Assembly: GCF_900188345.1 (NCBI RefSeq)
Contig: NZ_FZOD01000014.1
Span: 124,001-188,000, forward strand
Direction: 5' to 3'
Source of the DNA: Streptosporangium subroseum
GTDB lineage: Bacteria > Actinomycetota > Actinomycetes > Streptosporangiales > Streptosporangiaceae
DNA length: 64,000 nt
Part shown: piece after piece, positions 55,306 through 64,000 of the stretch
How positions within the stretch are numbered: position 1 is the stretch's first letter
Layout: each line of letters begins with the position of its first letter
Notes under the pieces: model-generated
Told to the model about the DNA's origin: nothing
Database searches by the model: none
Seen by the model: only the letters and a program-made list of their open reading frames with translations
Translations under genes and position numbers: made by a program

Positions 55306-56091
55306 ATGATGCCATCACCTGAAGAATCTCCGTCTCTCCGGATCACCAGGGCCCTTTCGAACCGCAGGCGCGGAACGTTGCGTCGCGCGGTGGGAGCGGC
55401 GCTGGCGAGCGTTATGGCGGTGGCCCTGCTGGCCACCGGGAGCACGCGCCCCGAGGCCGAGGCCGAATCCACCGTCCGTGCGGACGTCCTTGCCTCCGGA
55501 GTGCTCCGGGAGGCGCTTCCTCGTTCGGAGGCTCCGTCCTCGGCGTCCCGGACCGGTGTCAACGGTTCGGATACGGCGCCACGGGCCGGTGCGGAAGAGA
55601 CGGAGACGCGGAACGGACCGGTCAAGGTGCCGGACGCCGCACCGGAGGGTTGCGCGTCGAGGGCGATTCCCGCCCGCTGCGAGATCACGAGCGCTCAGCT
55701 CGGTCCTGAGGACCCGTTCCGCCGGTTCGGTGCCGGCGGTGCGATGCCCGGAATGGCCCTGGCGGCCGGTCCGCACTTCGTCTCGATTCTCAACGACGAA
55801 CCGTGCGCGTTTGAAGACGGCCTTTCAGATGAGATAGACGATCTTTCGGATGTCGGAACGAACAGGTTCCATCGCCCCGCACCGGGCGCGGTCGTCGTGG
55901 TCCATCGCACCAGGTCGTCCGGGGCCAATCCAAGAGCGGGCACGGCCCGCGGTCCACCCGTGCGTACCGAACGCCTTTTTCCCGGCGTTCCTCGTCCGCA
56001 CCGCCTCCGACCGAATCCGGCCGGAGTGGACCGCCCATGCACCCGTGAGGATCATGCCGATGCTCGAACGAGACGATCTGAAGATCCATAA
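55306..56091 (+). CDS. Putative secreted protein
   Basis: A 261-aa frame from ATG 55306, five bases after GGAG. It opens with polar and basic residues (SNRRRGTLRRAV) and a hydrophobic signal segment (GAALASVMAVALLATGS), then low-complexity Ala/Glu/Ser sequence and a short ordered part with paired Cys (GCASRAIPARCEITSAQLG, NDEPCAFEDGL). The last 65 residues are Arg/Pro-rich and less protein-like, so the true end may be damaged by a frameshift near 55860. It overlaps the SulP start by 32 bp. No family recognised. Confidence 0.5.
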   Translation: MMPSPEESPSLRITRALSNRRRGTLRRAVGAALASVMAVALLATGSTRPEAEAESTVRADVLASGVLREALPRSEAPSSASRTGVNGSDTAPRAGAEETETRNGPVKVPDAAPEGCASRAIPARCEITSAQLGPEDPFRRFGAGGAMPGMALAAGPHFVSILNDEPCAFEDGLSDEIDDLSDVGTNRFHRPAPGAVVVVHRTRSSGANPRAGTARGPPVRTERLFPGVPRPHRLRPNPAGVDRPCTREDHADARTRRSEDP

Positions 56092-57682
56092 CGATTTATC
56101 GACCCCGCGCCGTAGCGCTTCTCCCGCAGCAGATCTGAAGTCCGGATTCCTGGTTTTTCTCATCGCGCTCCCGCTGTGTCTGGGAATCGCCTTGGCGAGC
56201 GGGTTCCCGCCGGTCACCGGCATTCTGACGGCGATCATCGGCGGCACGCTGGCCGGCCTGCTCGGCGGCGCGCGGTTGACCATCAAGGGTCCGGCCGCCG
56301 GCCTGATCGTGATCGCGCTGGGCGCGGTCCAGGAACTCGGCCAGGGCGACCTCGCCATCGGATACCGGCGGGCGCTGGCCGTCGGTGTCGTCGCCGCGGG
56401 TATACAGATCATCTTCGCCCTGTGCCGCGTGGCCACCGCCGGGGTGGCCATGCCCCCCTCGATCGTGCACGGCATGCTCGCCGCGATCGGGGTCATCATC
56501 ATCGCCAAACAGGCGCACGTCGTGCTGGGCGTCAAACCTCAGGCCGAACGCCCTTTCGGCCTGCTCGCCGAGATCCCCCACAGTCTCGTCCACGCCAATC
56601 CCCGCATCCTGCTACTGGGCGCGCTGTCCCTGCTGATCCTGTTCGGCCTGCCCCTGATCCGCGCCGGGTGGGCTCGTGCCGTGCCCGCCCCGCTGATCGT
56701 GCTCGCCGTGACCGTGCCCATCGACCTGTGGTTCCACCTCGACCACCCGCACGACTACCGGTTCCTGTCCACGACCTACCACCTTGGCCCGGAGTATCTC
56801 GTCCGGCTCCCCGACACCCTGCTCGACGCCGTCGCCTTCCCCGACTTCTCCATGATCCTCACGATGGCGTCGCTGAAGTACGTGGCGATGTTCGCCCTGG
56901 TCGGCACCATCGAGTCCACCCTCACGGTGCTCGCGGTCGACTCCATCGCTCCTCGGAAGCGGCCCTCCGACCTCAACCGCGACCTGCTCGCCGTCGGCGG
57001 CGGCAACCTCCTCTCCTCCCTGGTCGGCGGACTGCCGATGATCTCCGAGATCGTCCGGAGCAGAGCCAACATCGACGCGGGCGCCACCTCCCGCTGGTCC
57101 AACTTCTTTCACGGCGCCTTCCTGCTGCTGTTCGTCACGCTCGTCCCCGGCCTCCTCCAGACCATCCCCCTGGCCGTCCTGGCCGCCATGCTCGTGTACA
57201 CCGGCACCCGGCTCGCCTCGCCCCGCGAACTCCTTCACGTCGGAAAAATAGGTCTCGACCAGCTCGCCCTGTTCCTGACCACCCTGCTCGTCACGCTCGC
57301 CACCGACCTGCTCATGGGCGTCGGGGCCGGGCTTGTCCTCAAATTTGTCCTGCACCTGCTCCGCGGGGTGCCCGTCCCCGCCTTCTTCCACCCCCGCGCG
57401 CAGGCCACCCGCACCGGCTCCGTACTGCACATCCGCATCCCCGGCGCCGCGGTCTTCCCCGCCCTGCTGCCCGTACGACGCGCGGTGAACAGCGCGGGTG
57501 GAGACATAAGCGAGATCGTCATCGACGTCGAGAACGCCGCCGTGGTCGACCACACCTTCCTGGCCGGGATGGACGCGATGGCCAGGCAGTGGCCCACCGC
57601 CACCCTCACCTTCCTCGGGCTCGACCGGCTCCGGCCCGTCTCACCCCATCCGCAGGCCACCCGACGCAGGAGGCGGGCATGA
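56060..57682 (+). CDS. SulP-family anion transporter (likely bicarbonate)
   Basis: A 540-aa SulP transporter with 10-12 membrane helices and a short, degenerate STAS domain at the C-terminus (LHIRIPGAAVFPALLPVRRAV, IVIDVENAAVVDHTFLAGMDAM). GIALASGFPPVTGILTAIIGG and KGPAAGLIVIALGAVQELG are typical. Members move sulfate or bicarbonate with Na+ or H+. Fusion of context with dabA suggests bicarbonate. ATG 56060 is preferred (GTGAGGA at good spacing); ATG 56054 is possible. Its stop overlaps the dabA ATG. Confidence 0.9.
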   Translation: MLERDDLKIHNDLSTPRRSASPAADLKSGFLVFLIALPLCLGIALASGFPPVTGILTAIIGGTLAGLLGGARLTIKGPAAGLIVIALGAVQELGQGDLAIGYRRALAVGVVAAGIQIIFALCRVATAGVAMPPSIVHGMLAAIGVIIIAKQAHVVLGVKPQAERPFGLLAEIPHSLVHANPRILLLGALSLLILFGLPLIRAGWARAVPAPLIVLAVTVPIDLWFHLDHPHDYRFLSTTYHLGPEYLVRLPDTLLDAVAFPDFSMILTMASLKYVAMFALVGTIESTLTVLAVDSIAPRKRPSDLNRDLLAVGGGNLLSSLVGGLPMISEIVRSRANIDAGATSRWSNFFHGAFLLLFVTLVPGLLQTIPLAVLAAMLVYTGTRLASPRELLHVGKIGLDQLALFLTTLLVTLATDLLMGVGAGLVLKFVLHLLRGVPVPAFFHPRAQATRTGSVLHIRIPGAAVFPALLPVRRAVNSAGGDISEIVIDVENAAVVDHTFLAGMDAMARQWPTATLTFLGLDRLRPVSPHPQATRRRRRA

Positions 57683-60600
57683 AAGCCACCGCGCGCCCGA
57701 TGAGAGAGACCACCGAGGACCGGCGGACGGACATACCCGACCTGGTGGCCCGGGCGGCGAGATTGTTACCCGAGCAGCCGCCCCTGCAGGCGTTCGTCCA
57801 CCACAACACCCTGCACGCTTTCGAGCACCTCCCCTTCGACGACGCCGTCGTTCACGCGGCGCGGTTGTTCGGCACCGAACCGTTCCAAAGCGAGGCCGCC
57901 TTCCACAGCTGCGTCGACTCGGGGCGGATCCAGCAGGAGGATCTCGACGCGGTCATCGAGCCGATGGCCGCCGACGATGACGTCCCCCTCGTGCCGGGCG
58001 GCCCGACACGCCGTCAGTTCCATGCCATCCGGCTCCGGTTCCTGCTCGAGGTTCCGCGGGGCCCCGCGCTGAGCCTGCTGCTCCAGGAGACGGACCAGAG
58101 GGTCCGGTTCACCGCTCGCCTGAGCACGCGGCGGCGGACCGAGCTGCTGCGACAGGCCCGGCGGGACTGGACCGGGCCCACGGCGCCCGAACCGGCCGCG
58201 CGGGCACTCCAGGAACAGTTGCTGGGCCGGCTCTGGAGCCACCTCGAAAAGATGGCGCCCCGCGTACAGGTCGTCGAGCGCTCGACGCCGCGCCGACGTG
58301 ACCAGATCCTCGCCGTCACCGGCCTGGATCCCGACGAGCTCGTCCATCCGCTGTTGATCCGGCTCTCGGCGGCGTTCCTGGACCAGGGAATCGCCTACTG
58401 GCCGATGCCGGGACGACATAGGGGCTTCCTCGGCGCCTTCCGCCGGCTCTACGGCCGCCCCGGCGGTCCGCCCGACCGGTTTCTCCGGGGTCTGGGCGCC
58501 GAGCTGAGGCGGCAGGAGGCGGAGTCCTGGACGGCCGAGCGGACCGTCGTATGGGCCCTCACCGAGCTGGACCTCCCCGAACGCGACTGGGCGGACACGA
58601 TCCAGGCGACCCTGCTGTCGCTGCGCGGATGGGCGGGCATGATGCGCCAGTTCGAGCATCGGCCCGATCGCTCGCCGGTCGAGGCGCATCCCGCACGGCT
58701 GATCGACTACCTGGCCGTGCAGCTCATCCTCGACGTGTACGCGGCACGGCACGCGGTGGCGGAGCACCTCGGCGGGCACGCCACGTTCGCCGACCTCGAC
58801 CGGCTCTCCGCCCACGGCGAGGCGACGGCCGCCCCGGCGGAGGTCAGCCTGGAGCTGGTGTACGAGGCGTTCGTCCTGGCCCAGGTGATGCCGGTCGACA
58901 CGGCGGTGCTCGCCGACGCCCATCACGCGACGGCCTGGCTGGGAGCGGTCAGGTCGTGCGACGCGATCGAACGGCGCCGCCTGCTGCACCTCGCGTACGA
59001 GCGCCGCCACCGGGTCGGGGTGCTCGACGCGCTCGCCGCGCATCAGCGGGTCGCGACGCGGCCGTCGCCGCGTTCGCGGTTTCAGGCCGTGTTCTGCATC
59101 GACGAGCGGGAGGAGTCCTTGCGACGGCACCTGGAGGAGCACTTTCCGCAGGTGGAGACCTTCGGGTACGCCGGTTTCTTCGGAGTCGCCATGACCTACC
59201 GGGGGCTGGACGAGGTGCGCGCCCGCCCGCTGTGCCCGGTCGGCGTCACGTCCCGGCACCTGGTCGTGGAGGAGGCGGTGGGTGCGGCGAACACCGTACG
59301 GTCCCGCCGGCACACGGTCGCACGCCGCCGGAGGGGTGCCTGGAGCCGGCTGATCGCGGTGGGCGGCAGGACCGTCGCGCGGGGGAGTGCGGTCACGTTC
59401 GGCGTCGGGTTCACCTCCTTCTTCTCCCTGATCGGCCGCTGCCTGTTTCCCCTCCGATTCCACCGCTGCCTCCGCCGTCTCCAGCACGGCGCCGACGCCG
59501 GTCCCGTCACCCGCCTCGCCGTCGAACGGACCTCGGCCGAGGAGCACGGCGACGGCCTGCTCCGGGGATACTCCGTGCCGGAGATGGTCGACCTGGTGTC
59601 GGCCGCCCTGCGGACGATGGGGCTGAACCCGCGTTCTCTGGTGCTGATCGTCGGGCACGGCTCGTCCAGCCTCAACAACCCGCACGAGTCGGCGCACGAC
59701 TGCGGCGCCACCGGCGGCGGACGCGGCGGCCCGAACGCGCGCGCGTTCGCCGTCATGGCCAACCACGCGGCGGTACGCGCGGGACTCCGCGACCGGGGGA
59801 TCGACGTGCCGGAGAGCGCGTGGTTCCTGGGCGCGTACCACAACACCTGCGACGACTCGATGACCTACTACGACGAGGACCTGATACCGGAGCGGTGCCG
59901 CCCGACGGCCGACCGGGCGAAGCGGGCCGTGGCCGCCGCGTGCGTCCTGGCCGCGCACGAGCGGTCCCGCCGGTTCGAGTCCGCGCCCGCGGACCTTCCA
60001 CTCAGCGGCGCGCTCACCCACGTCGAAACCCGCACCGTCGACCTCGGGCAGCCCCGGCCCGAGTACGGACACGCCACGAACGCGGCGTGCGTGGTGGGAC
60101 GGCGCTCGCGAACCCGCGGGCTCTTCCTCGACCGGCGGGCCTTCCTCGTCTCCTACGACCCGGACGGCGACCCCACGGGGGAGCTGCTGACCAACCTGCT
60201 CCTCGCGGCCGGACCGGTCTGCGCCGGCATCAACCTCGAGTACTACTTCAGTTACGTGGATCCGGCCGGCTACGGATGCGGGACGAAGCTTCCCCACAAC
60301 ATCGTCGGCCTGCTCGGGGTGATGGACGGGCACGCCTCCGACCTGCGGACCGGACTTCCCTGGCAGATGGTCGAGATCCACGAGCCGGTACGGCTGCTGC
60401 TGATCGTCGAGGCGGAGCCGGAGCGCCTGGCGGCGATCCTGCGCGAGCATCCCGCTCTGAGCCGGCTCGTGGTGAACGGCTGGATCCAGCTGGTGGCGTG
60501 GAGCCCCGGCTCCGGCGCGATGCACGTTTTCCGCCACAACGCGTTCCAGCCGCACACCCCGGAGATCACCGAGTTTCCAGTCGTGGGCCGTTCCGCGCAG

Positions 60601-60864
60601 TTCTACGCGGGCAAGCGCGGGCATCTGGGCTGCGCCCACGTGATGACCGCGTCCGAAGCGGTCTCCTCCGAAGCGGTTCCCTCCGATGCGGTGGCCTCCT
60701 CCGGTCCGGTGGCTTCCTCCGAAGCGGCCCCCTCTGAAACCCTCTCCTCCGGTGCGGCCTCCTTCTCCGAAACGGCCTCCTCCGGTGCGAGCGGTGCGGG
60801 GAACGGGCGTGCGAGTGCCGGCGAGCTCGCGAGGCGCGCGGTGCGAATCCAGGAGCTGCCGTGA
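57679..60864 (+). CDS. dabA: DabA inorganic-carbon uptake subunit (DUF2309)
   Basis: A 1061-aa member of the DabA (DUF2309) family, a vectorial beta-carbonic-anhydrase-like subunit that traps CO2 as bicarbonate. Zinc ligands align: Cys473 and Asp475 in FCIDERE, His660 in VGHGSSSLNNPHESA, Cys675 in HDCGATGGG; the 15-residue His-Cys spacing matches studied DabA. The opening LLPEQPPLQAFVHHNTLHAFE is also typical. The last 65 residues are an extra Ser/Ala/Glu repeat tail (SSEAVPSDAVASS type). ATG 57679 follows GGAGGCGGGC and overlaps the SulP stop. Confidence 0.94.
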   Translation: MKATARPMRETTEDRRTDIPDLVARAARLLPEQPPLQAFVHHNTLHAFEHLPFDDAVVHAARLFGTEPFQSEAAFHSCVDSGRIQQEDLDAVIEPMAADDDVPLVPGGPTRRQFHAIRLRFLLEVPRGPALSLLLQETDQRVRFTARLSTRRRTELLRQARRDWTGPTAPEPAARALQEQLLGRLWSHLEKMAPRVQVVERSTPRRRDQILAVTGLDPDELVHPLLIRLSAAFLDQGIAYWPMPGRHRGFLGAFRRLYGRPGGPPDRFLRGLGAELRRQEAESWTAERTVVWALTELDLPERDWADTIQATLLSLRGWAGMMRQFEHRPDRSPVEAHPARLIDYLAVQLILDVYAARHAVAEHLGGHATFADLDRLSAHGEATAAPAEVSLELVYEAFVLAQVMPVDTAVLADAHHATAWLGAVRSCDAIERRRLLHLAYERRHRVGVLDALAAHQRVATRPSPRSRFQAVFCIDEREESLRRHLEEHFPQVETFGYAGFFGVAMTYRGLDEVRARPLCPVGVTSRHLVVEEAVGAANTVRSRRHTVARRRRGAWSRLIAVGGRTVARGSAVTFGVGFTSFFSLIGRCLFPLRFHRCLRRLQHGADAGPVTRLAVERTSAEEHGDGLLRGYSVPEMVDLVSAALRTMGLNPRSLVLIVGHGSSSLNNPHESAHDCGATGGGRGGPNARAFAVMANHAAVRAGLRDRGIDVPESAWFLGAYHNTCDDSMTYYDEDLIPERCRPTADRAKRAVAAACVLAAHERSRRFESAPADLPLSGALTHVETRTVDLGQPRPEYGHATNAACVVGRRSRTRGLFLDRRAFLVSYDPDGDPTGELLTNLLLAAGPVCAGINLEYYFSYVDPAGYGCGTKLPHNIVGLLGVMDGHASDLRTGLPWQMVEIHEPVRLLLIVEAEPERLAAILREHPALSRLVVNGWIQLVAWSPGSGAMHVFRHNAFQPHTPEITEFPVVGRSAQFYAGKRGHLGCAHVMTASEAVSSEAVPSDAVASSGPVASSEAAPSETLSSGAASFSETASSGASGAGNGRASAGELARRAVRIQELP

Positions 60865-62264
60865 GCGCCGCCGTGCACCGGTATCTCCTGATCGCGATCA
60901 CCGGACTGCCCCTCGGCGCGTTCCTGGTTCTCGCGGTCCTCGCGTGGTGGGGCCGGAGATGGGCCGAGCGGACCATCTCAACGGTCGTCACGCTGGCCTT
61001 CGGGCTCGCGACGGTGTCCGCGCTCGTGCTCGCCGGCGTCATGGCGTGCGGCGGAGAGCGGGTTCTGACGGTATCGGCGGGCACCTGGTCCAGCCCGGGG
61101 GAGTACAGGTTCGACCTGCTGCTCGTGGGCGACCGGCTGTCGATCTCCTTCGCCGTTCTCACGGCGCTCCTGGCATGCATCATCGGCGTTTTCTCGCAGC
61201 GGTACCTGCACAGGGAACCGGGCTACCTCCGGTTCTACCTGCTTCTCACCCTGTTCGGCGCCGGTGTCGAAGTCGTCGCTCTGGCGGGTGACCTCGACCT
61301 TCTCTTCGTGGGGTGGGAGCTCGCCGGCCTGACCTCCGCGCTGCTGATCTCGTTTTTCCACGAGCGGAGGAAACCGGTGGAGCACGCCCTGCGAGCGTTC
61401 CTGACCTATCGGGCCTGCGATGTGGGGCTGCTCGCGGCCGTGGTGTGGCTGCACCACACCACCGGCACGTCCACCGCAGGTGGCACGGCGGGGTTCGCGG
61501 CGCCCGCCGCCACGGGGAACGCGGTCCTGATCGGAGTCCTGCTGCTATGGGCGTCGATGGGCAAGGCCGCGCAGGTGCCCCTGGGCGGATGGCTACCCCG
61601 CGCCATGGAGGGGCCGACGCCGTCGAGTGCCATCTTCTACGGCGCGATCTCCGTCAGCCTGGGCCCGTACCTGCTGCTGCGCACGGAGTCGATCTGGGCG
61701 GGAGCACCTGCCGTGCGGATCGCGATCGGCGTCGTGGGTGCGCTGACCGTGGTTCACGTCGCCCTGGTGGGACGCGTCCAGACGGACATCAAGAGCGCGC
61801 TGGCCTACGCCTCGATGACCCAGGTCGGATTGATCCTGGTCGAGATCGGGCTCGGTCTGCGCTATCTCGCGCTGGCACACCTGGTCGCGCACGCGGGATT
61901 GCGCAGCGTCCAGATCCTGCGGTCGCCCAGCCTGATCCACGACTACCACCACCTCGAGCGGGCGATGAACCGGCCGCTGCCCCGCACCGGAGCGCACCTG
62001 GAGCGCCTGGTCCCCGGGCCGGCGCAGGGGTGGCTGTACCGGTACGCGCTGGAACGAGGCTACTTCGACGCCTGGCTGCGGGACCACGTGATCGGGGGGT
62101 TCGTACGCCTGGTCCGGCGGGCGGACTCGCTGGATGACCGGTGGGCGCAGCGGCTGAGTGCCGGCCGGGCCCCGGCCCGTACCGGCCTCGCGGATCGGCG
62201 CGAGGCGGTGACCGCCGGCCACGGCGGATCGCCGGGCACGCGGCGGAAGGGCCAGGAGTCATGA
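60861..62264 (+). CDS. dabB: DabB-like proton channel subunit 1 (NuoL-like)
   Basis: A 467-aa membrane protein of the proton-conducting NuoL/MrpA group. VGWELAGLTSALLISFFHERRKP and SMGKAAQVPLGGWLPRAMEGPTPSSAIFYG (Lys235 in the transport region) are conserved. About 11-12 helices. GTG 60861 overlaps the dabA stop (GTGA). DabB proteins pass protons to power DabA; here the gene is followed by a second ND-like subunit. Confidence 0.9.
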   Translation: MSAAVHRYLLIAITGLPLGAFLVLAVLAWWGRRWAERTISTVVTLAFGLATVSALVLAGVMACGGERVLTVSAGTWSSPGEYRFDLLLVGDRLSISFAVLTALLACIIGVFSQRYLHREPGYLRFYLLLTLFGAGVEVVALAGDLDLLFVGWELAGLTSALLISFFHERRKPVEHALRAFLTYRACDVGLLAAVVWLHHTTGTSTAGGTAGFAAPAATGNAVLIGVLLLWASMGKAAQVPLGGWLPRAMEGPTPSSAIFYGAISVSLGPYLLLRTESIWAGAPAVRIAIGVVGALTVVHVALVGRVQTDIKSALAYASMTQVGLILVEIGLGLRYLALAHLVAHAGLRSVQILRSPSLIHDYHHLERAMNRPLPRTGAHLERLVPGPAQGWLYRYALERGYFDAWLRDHVIGGFVRLVRRADSLDDRWAQRLSAGRAPARTGLADRREAVTAGHGGSPGTRRKGQES

Positions 62265-63556
62265 TCGCACTGGTCCCGCTGCCGGTGGCGATCCTGTTTT
62301 TGTCCGTGTCCTTCGTCGTCGCCCGGATCACCGATCGGCGGGCCGCGCGCCGTACCGCGGTGGCCTGCGCCACGGCGGCCACGGCGCTGTCGATCGGGCT
62401 CTCCCTGACGCAGCGGTTCGCCCCGTTCACGGGCGGGCGGATAGGGGGCCTGGTCGTGGTGGCCGTGCCGGACGGCCCCGCCCGGCACGTCGTCACCGTG
62501 ACCTGCGTGGTCGGCCTGCTGGTGGTCGCGATGAGCCCGCTCGCCTCCCACCCACCGGCGACCCTGGCCGGGGTCCTGCGGTTGCTGGCGATCTCCTGTG
62601 GTTTCCTGGCCGTCCGGCACGGGGGATCGGCCGCCGTGCTGTGGTCGCTCTCGGCCTGGCTGGTGTGGGCCGAACTCCGCCGGCGCGACGGTGACGACGG
62701 GCTCGACCGCCTGTTCGCCGTGTATCACGTGCCCAGCGTTCTGCTCTTCTGCGCGGGCACCGTCCTGACGGCGACCGGTTCGCGGGAGGTGGGAACGGTC
62801 CTCGTCGTACTGGGGATCGTGATCCGGTTCGCGGTCGTGCCCGTACACGGGTGGTATCCACGATTCGTTGAGCGGGCTCCGATGGGCGTGGTGGTCGTGT
62901 TCGGCGCCGCGCCCATCGGCATGCTCACCCAGCTCGAACTGCTGTCCACGCGGCTGCCCGCGTCGTTCGCGCACGAGGTCGCCCTGCTCGGCGGCCTGAC
63001 CGCCGTCGTGGCCGCGGTGTTCGCGGTGGTGCAGAACGGGGCCAGACGGGCGCTGGCCTTCCTGATGATGAGCCAGACCGGACTGATCACATTCGGGCTC
63101 GGCGGTGATTCGCCGCTCGCGGCGTCCGGCGCGGTGCTGACCTGGCAGGCGTCGGCGCTCGCACTGTCAGGTTTCGCCATGGCCCTCGCCGCGCTGGAAG
63201 CGCGCCGGGGCACGCTGTCGCTGGCGACGCCCGGCGGAAACTTCTCCCGGACCCCGCGGCTGGCCGTCGCGTTCCTTCTGTGCGGGCTCGCCGCGGCCGG
63301 ATTTCCGCTGTCCCTGGGATTCGCGGGCGTGCATCTGCTGGTTCACAGCTCGGTCGTCGAGTTTCCGCTGCTCTGGCTCGCGCCGATCGGGGCCGTCGCC
63401 ATGAACGGGATGACGGTGATGCGGTGCTTCCTCACCCTGTTCGCGGGCAGCCGCTCGCATTCCGGAGAGGGTGATCTCGCCCCGCTTGAGGCGTACGCGC
63501 TCACAATCGTCGTCGGCACGCTGCTGATCGGCGCCGCTCTTCCTGTGATTCCGTGA
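62261..63556 (+). CDS. DabB-like proton channel subunit 2 (ND-like)
   Basis: A 431-aa membrane protein with 12 or more helices related to NuoL/NuoM-type antiporter subunits: AVVPVHGWYPRFVERAPMGVVVVFG corresponds to the PLHVWLPDA region with its usual Lys/Glu partly changed, and ALAFLMMSQTGLITFGLG follows. It is shorter and more divergent than subunit 1. ATG 62261 overlaps the preceding stop and follows CCAGGAG. Last gene of the operon. Confidence 0.85.
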   Translation: MIALVPLPVAILFLSVSFVVARITDRRAARRTAVACATAATALSIGLSLTQRFAPFTGGRIGGLVVVAVPDGPARHVVTVTCVVGLLVVAMSPLASHPPATLAGVLRLLAISCGFLAVRHGGSAAVLWSLSAWLVWAELRRRDGDDGLDRLFAVYHVPSVLLFCAGTVLTATGSREVGTVLVVLGIVIRFAVVPVHGWYPRFVERAPMGVVVVFGAAPIGMLTQLELLSTRLPASFAHEVALLGGLTAVVAAVFAVVQNGARRALAFLMMSQTGLITFGLGGDSPLAASGAVLTWQASALALSGFAMALAALEARRGTLSLATPGGNFSRTPRLAVAFLLCGLAAAGFPLSLGFAGVHLLVHSSVVEFPLLWLAPIGAVAMNGMTVMRCFLTLFAGSRSHSGEGDLAPLEAYALTIVVGTLLIGAALPVIP

Positions 63557-63574
63557 TCTGCCCGTCCACCGGCA

Positions 63575-63625
63575 GGTCCTGCGTCAGGAAAAGGACCGGG
63601 ACGGGTCCCGTGAGACGCAAGGACC
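63575..63625 (+). terminator. Nested hairpin ending the carbon operon
   Basis: Outer arms GGTCCTGCGTC (63575-63585) and GACGCAAGGACC (63614-63625) enclose an inner hairpin GGGAC/GTCCC (63598-63609). Confidence 0.7.
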
Positions 63626-63671
63626 AGCACGATTCCCGACATGAGAGGCCGGAGCCCGCCAACCAGGGATC

Positions 63672-64000
63672 CTAGGCGTTGACCTCCTCTCCGGCGCGGA
63701 CGCCGGAGAGCTTTTCCGCCGACGCCAGCCCGACGTGGTGTCCCACGTCCTCACTGCCGGCCGCGTCCAGCACCGCGTCCATGAGGTGGGGGAAGCGGGT
63801 GTCGAAGTCGGCGCGACGGAGGGTGACGAAGCAGCGCGTCCCCTCCTCGCGGGTGCGGGTGATCCCCGCGTTCCGCAGGACCCGCAGATGGTGGCTCAGG
63901 GTCGACTTGGCCACCGGAGCCCGCAGCTCTCCCCACCCGCGCTCCACACCGTCGGACAGCAGGCGGACCAGCCCTACCCGAATGGGATCACTGAGCGCCG
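63672..64000 (-). CDS. ArsR-family regulator (partial, runs off right edge)
   Basis: The frame is open from the right edge to TAG at 63672. The visible 109 residues include ALSDPIRVGLVRLLSDG, then STLSHHLRVLRNAGITRTREEG, the recognition helix and wing of an ArsR/SmtB-type regulator. The start lies beyond the window. No metal-binding Cys motif is seen in this part. It ends 115 bp from the DAB operon, convergent to it. Confidence 0.88.
   Translation of the reverse strand, partial: ALSDPIRVGLVRLLSDGVERGWGELRAPVAKSTLSHHLRVLRNAGITRTREEGTRCFVTLRRADFDTRFPHLMDAVLDAAGSEDVGHHVGLASAEKLSGVRAGEEVNA

Noticed and set aside
57766..60639. A 957-codon open frame antisense to dabA
   Set aside because: Same GC-bias artefact; dabA carries all zinc-ligand motifs.

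Overview
This window is high-GC actinobacterial chromosome. It has GTG and TTG starts, many ATGA-type overlaps between genes, perfect-stem hairpin terminators without U-tracts, an actinobacterial integration host factor (mIHF), a glucosyl-3-phosphoglycerate synthase, a RamB/ScfR regulator facing isocitrate lyase, and many one-regulator/one-target pairs. I infer a filamentous actinomycete, probably of the Streptosporangiaceae type; the genus cannot be fixed from this sequence alone. No tRNA, rRNA, CRISPR array, transposase or phage gene is visible.

Layout. 1-4232: tail of an MmyB-like XRE regulator, an orphan sensor histidine kinase, and a three-gene ABC-2 exporter. 4451-9875: an HSL-type esterase, a membrane Ser/Thr kinase, a stand-alone ABC ATPase, HU, two very small genes (35 and 58 aa) and mIHF. 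10101-13103: isocitrate lyase divergent from ramB, with shared operator-like repeats. 13203-18356: a CHAT-fold protein that appears catalytically dead, GpgS, a PRC-barrel protein, a TIMP-like membrane protein and an alpha-type carbonic anhydrase. 18818-20880: an overlapping RsbQ-RsbP pair. 21060-28127: a type II Wadjet operon (jetA-jetB-jetC) in which the nuclease gene jetD is missing; two SOS-box-like sites lie in front of it. 28150-37455: small regulator/target pairs (AKR/ArsR, WYL/VOC, YdeI, CtaG/DUF2243, TetR/MMPL) and two gene remnants.

38202-42127 is a copper operon (csoR-copZ-secreted protein-copA). 42134-44278 holds a MerR/methyltransferase pair and an MmyB-like regulator. 44393-48056 is a zinc ABC uptake operon (znuA-znuC-znuB-znuB) with a Zur box. 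48183-51738 holds a sulfite-oxidase-type molybdoenzyme and a TetR/DHA2-efflux pair with twin operators. 52041-54341 encodes a glycosyltransferase, a sulfotransferase and TatA. 55306-63556 is an inorganic-carbon operon: a secreted protein, a SulP transporter, DabA and two proton-channel subunits in place of one DabB. The right edge cuts an ArsR regulator.

The most unusual items are the jetD-less Wadjet operon with its SOS-like promoter next to an RsbQP stress switch, the pseudo-CHAT protein, and the SulP-DabA-DabB1-DabB2 operon behind an AT-rich, palindrome-filled promoter.
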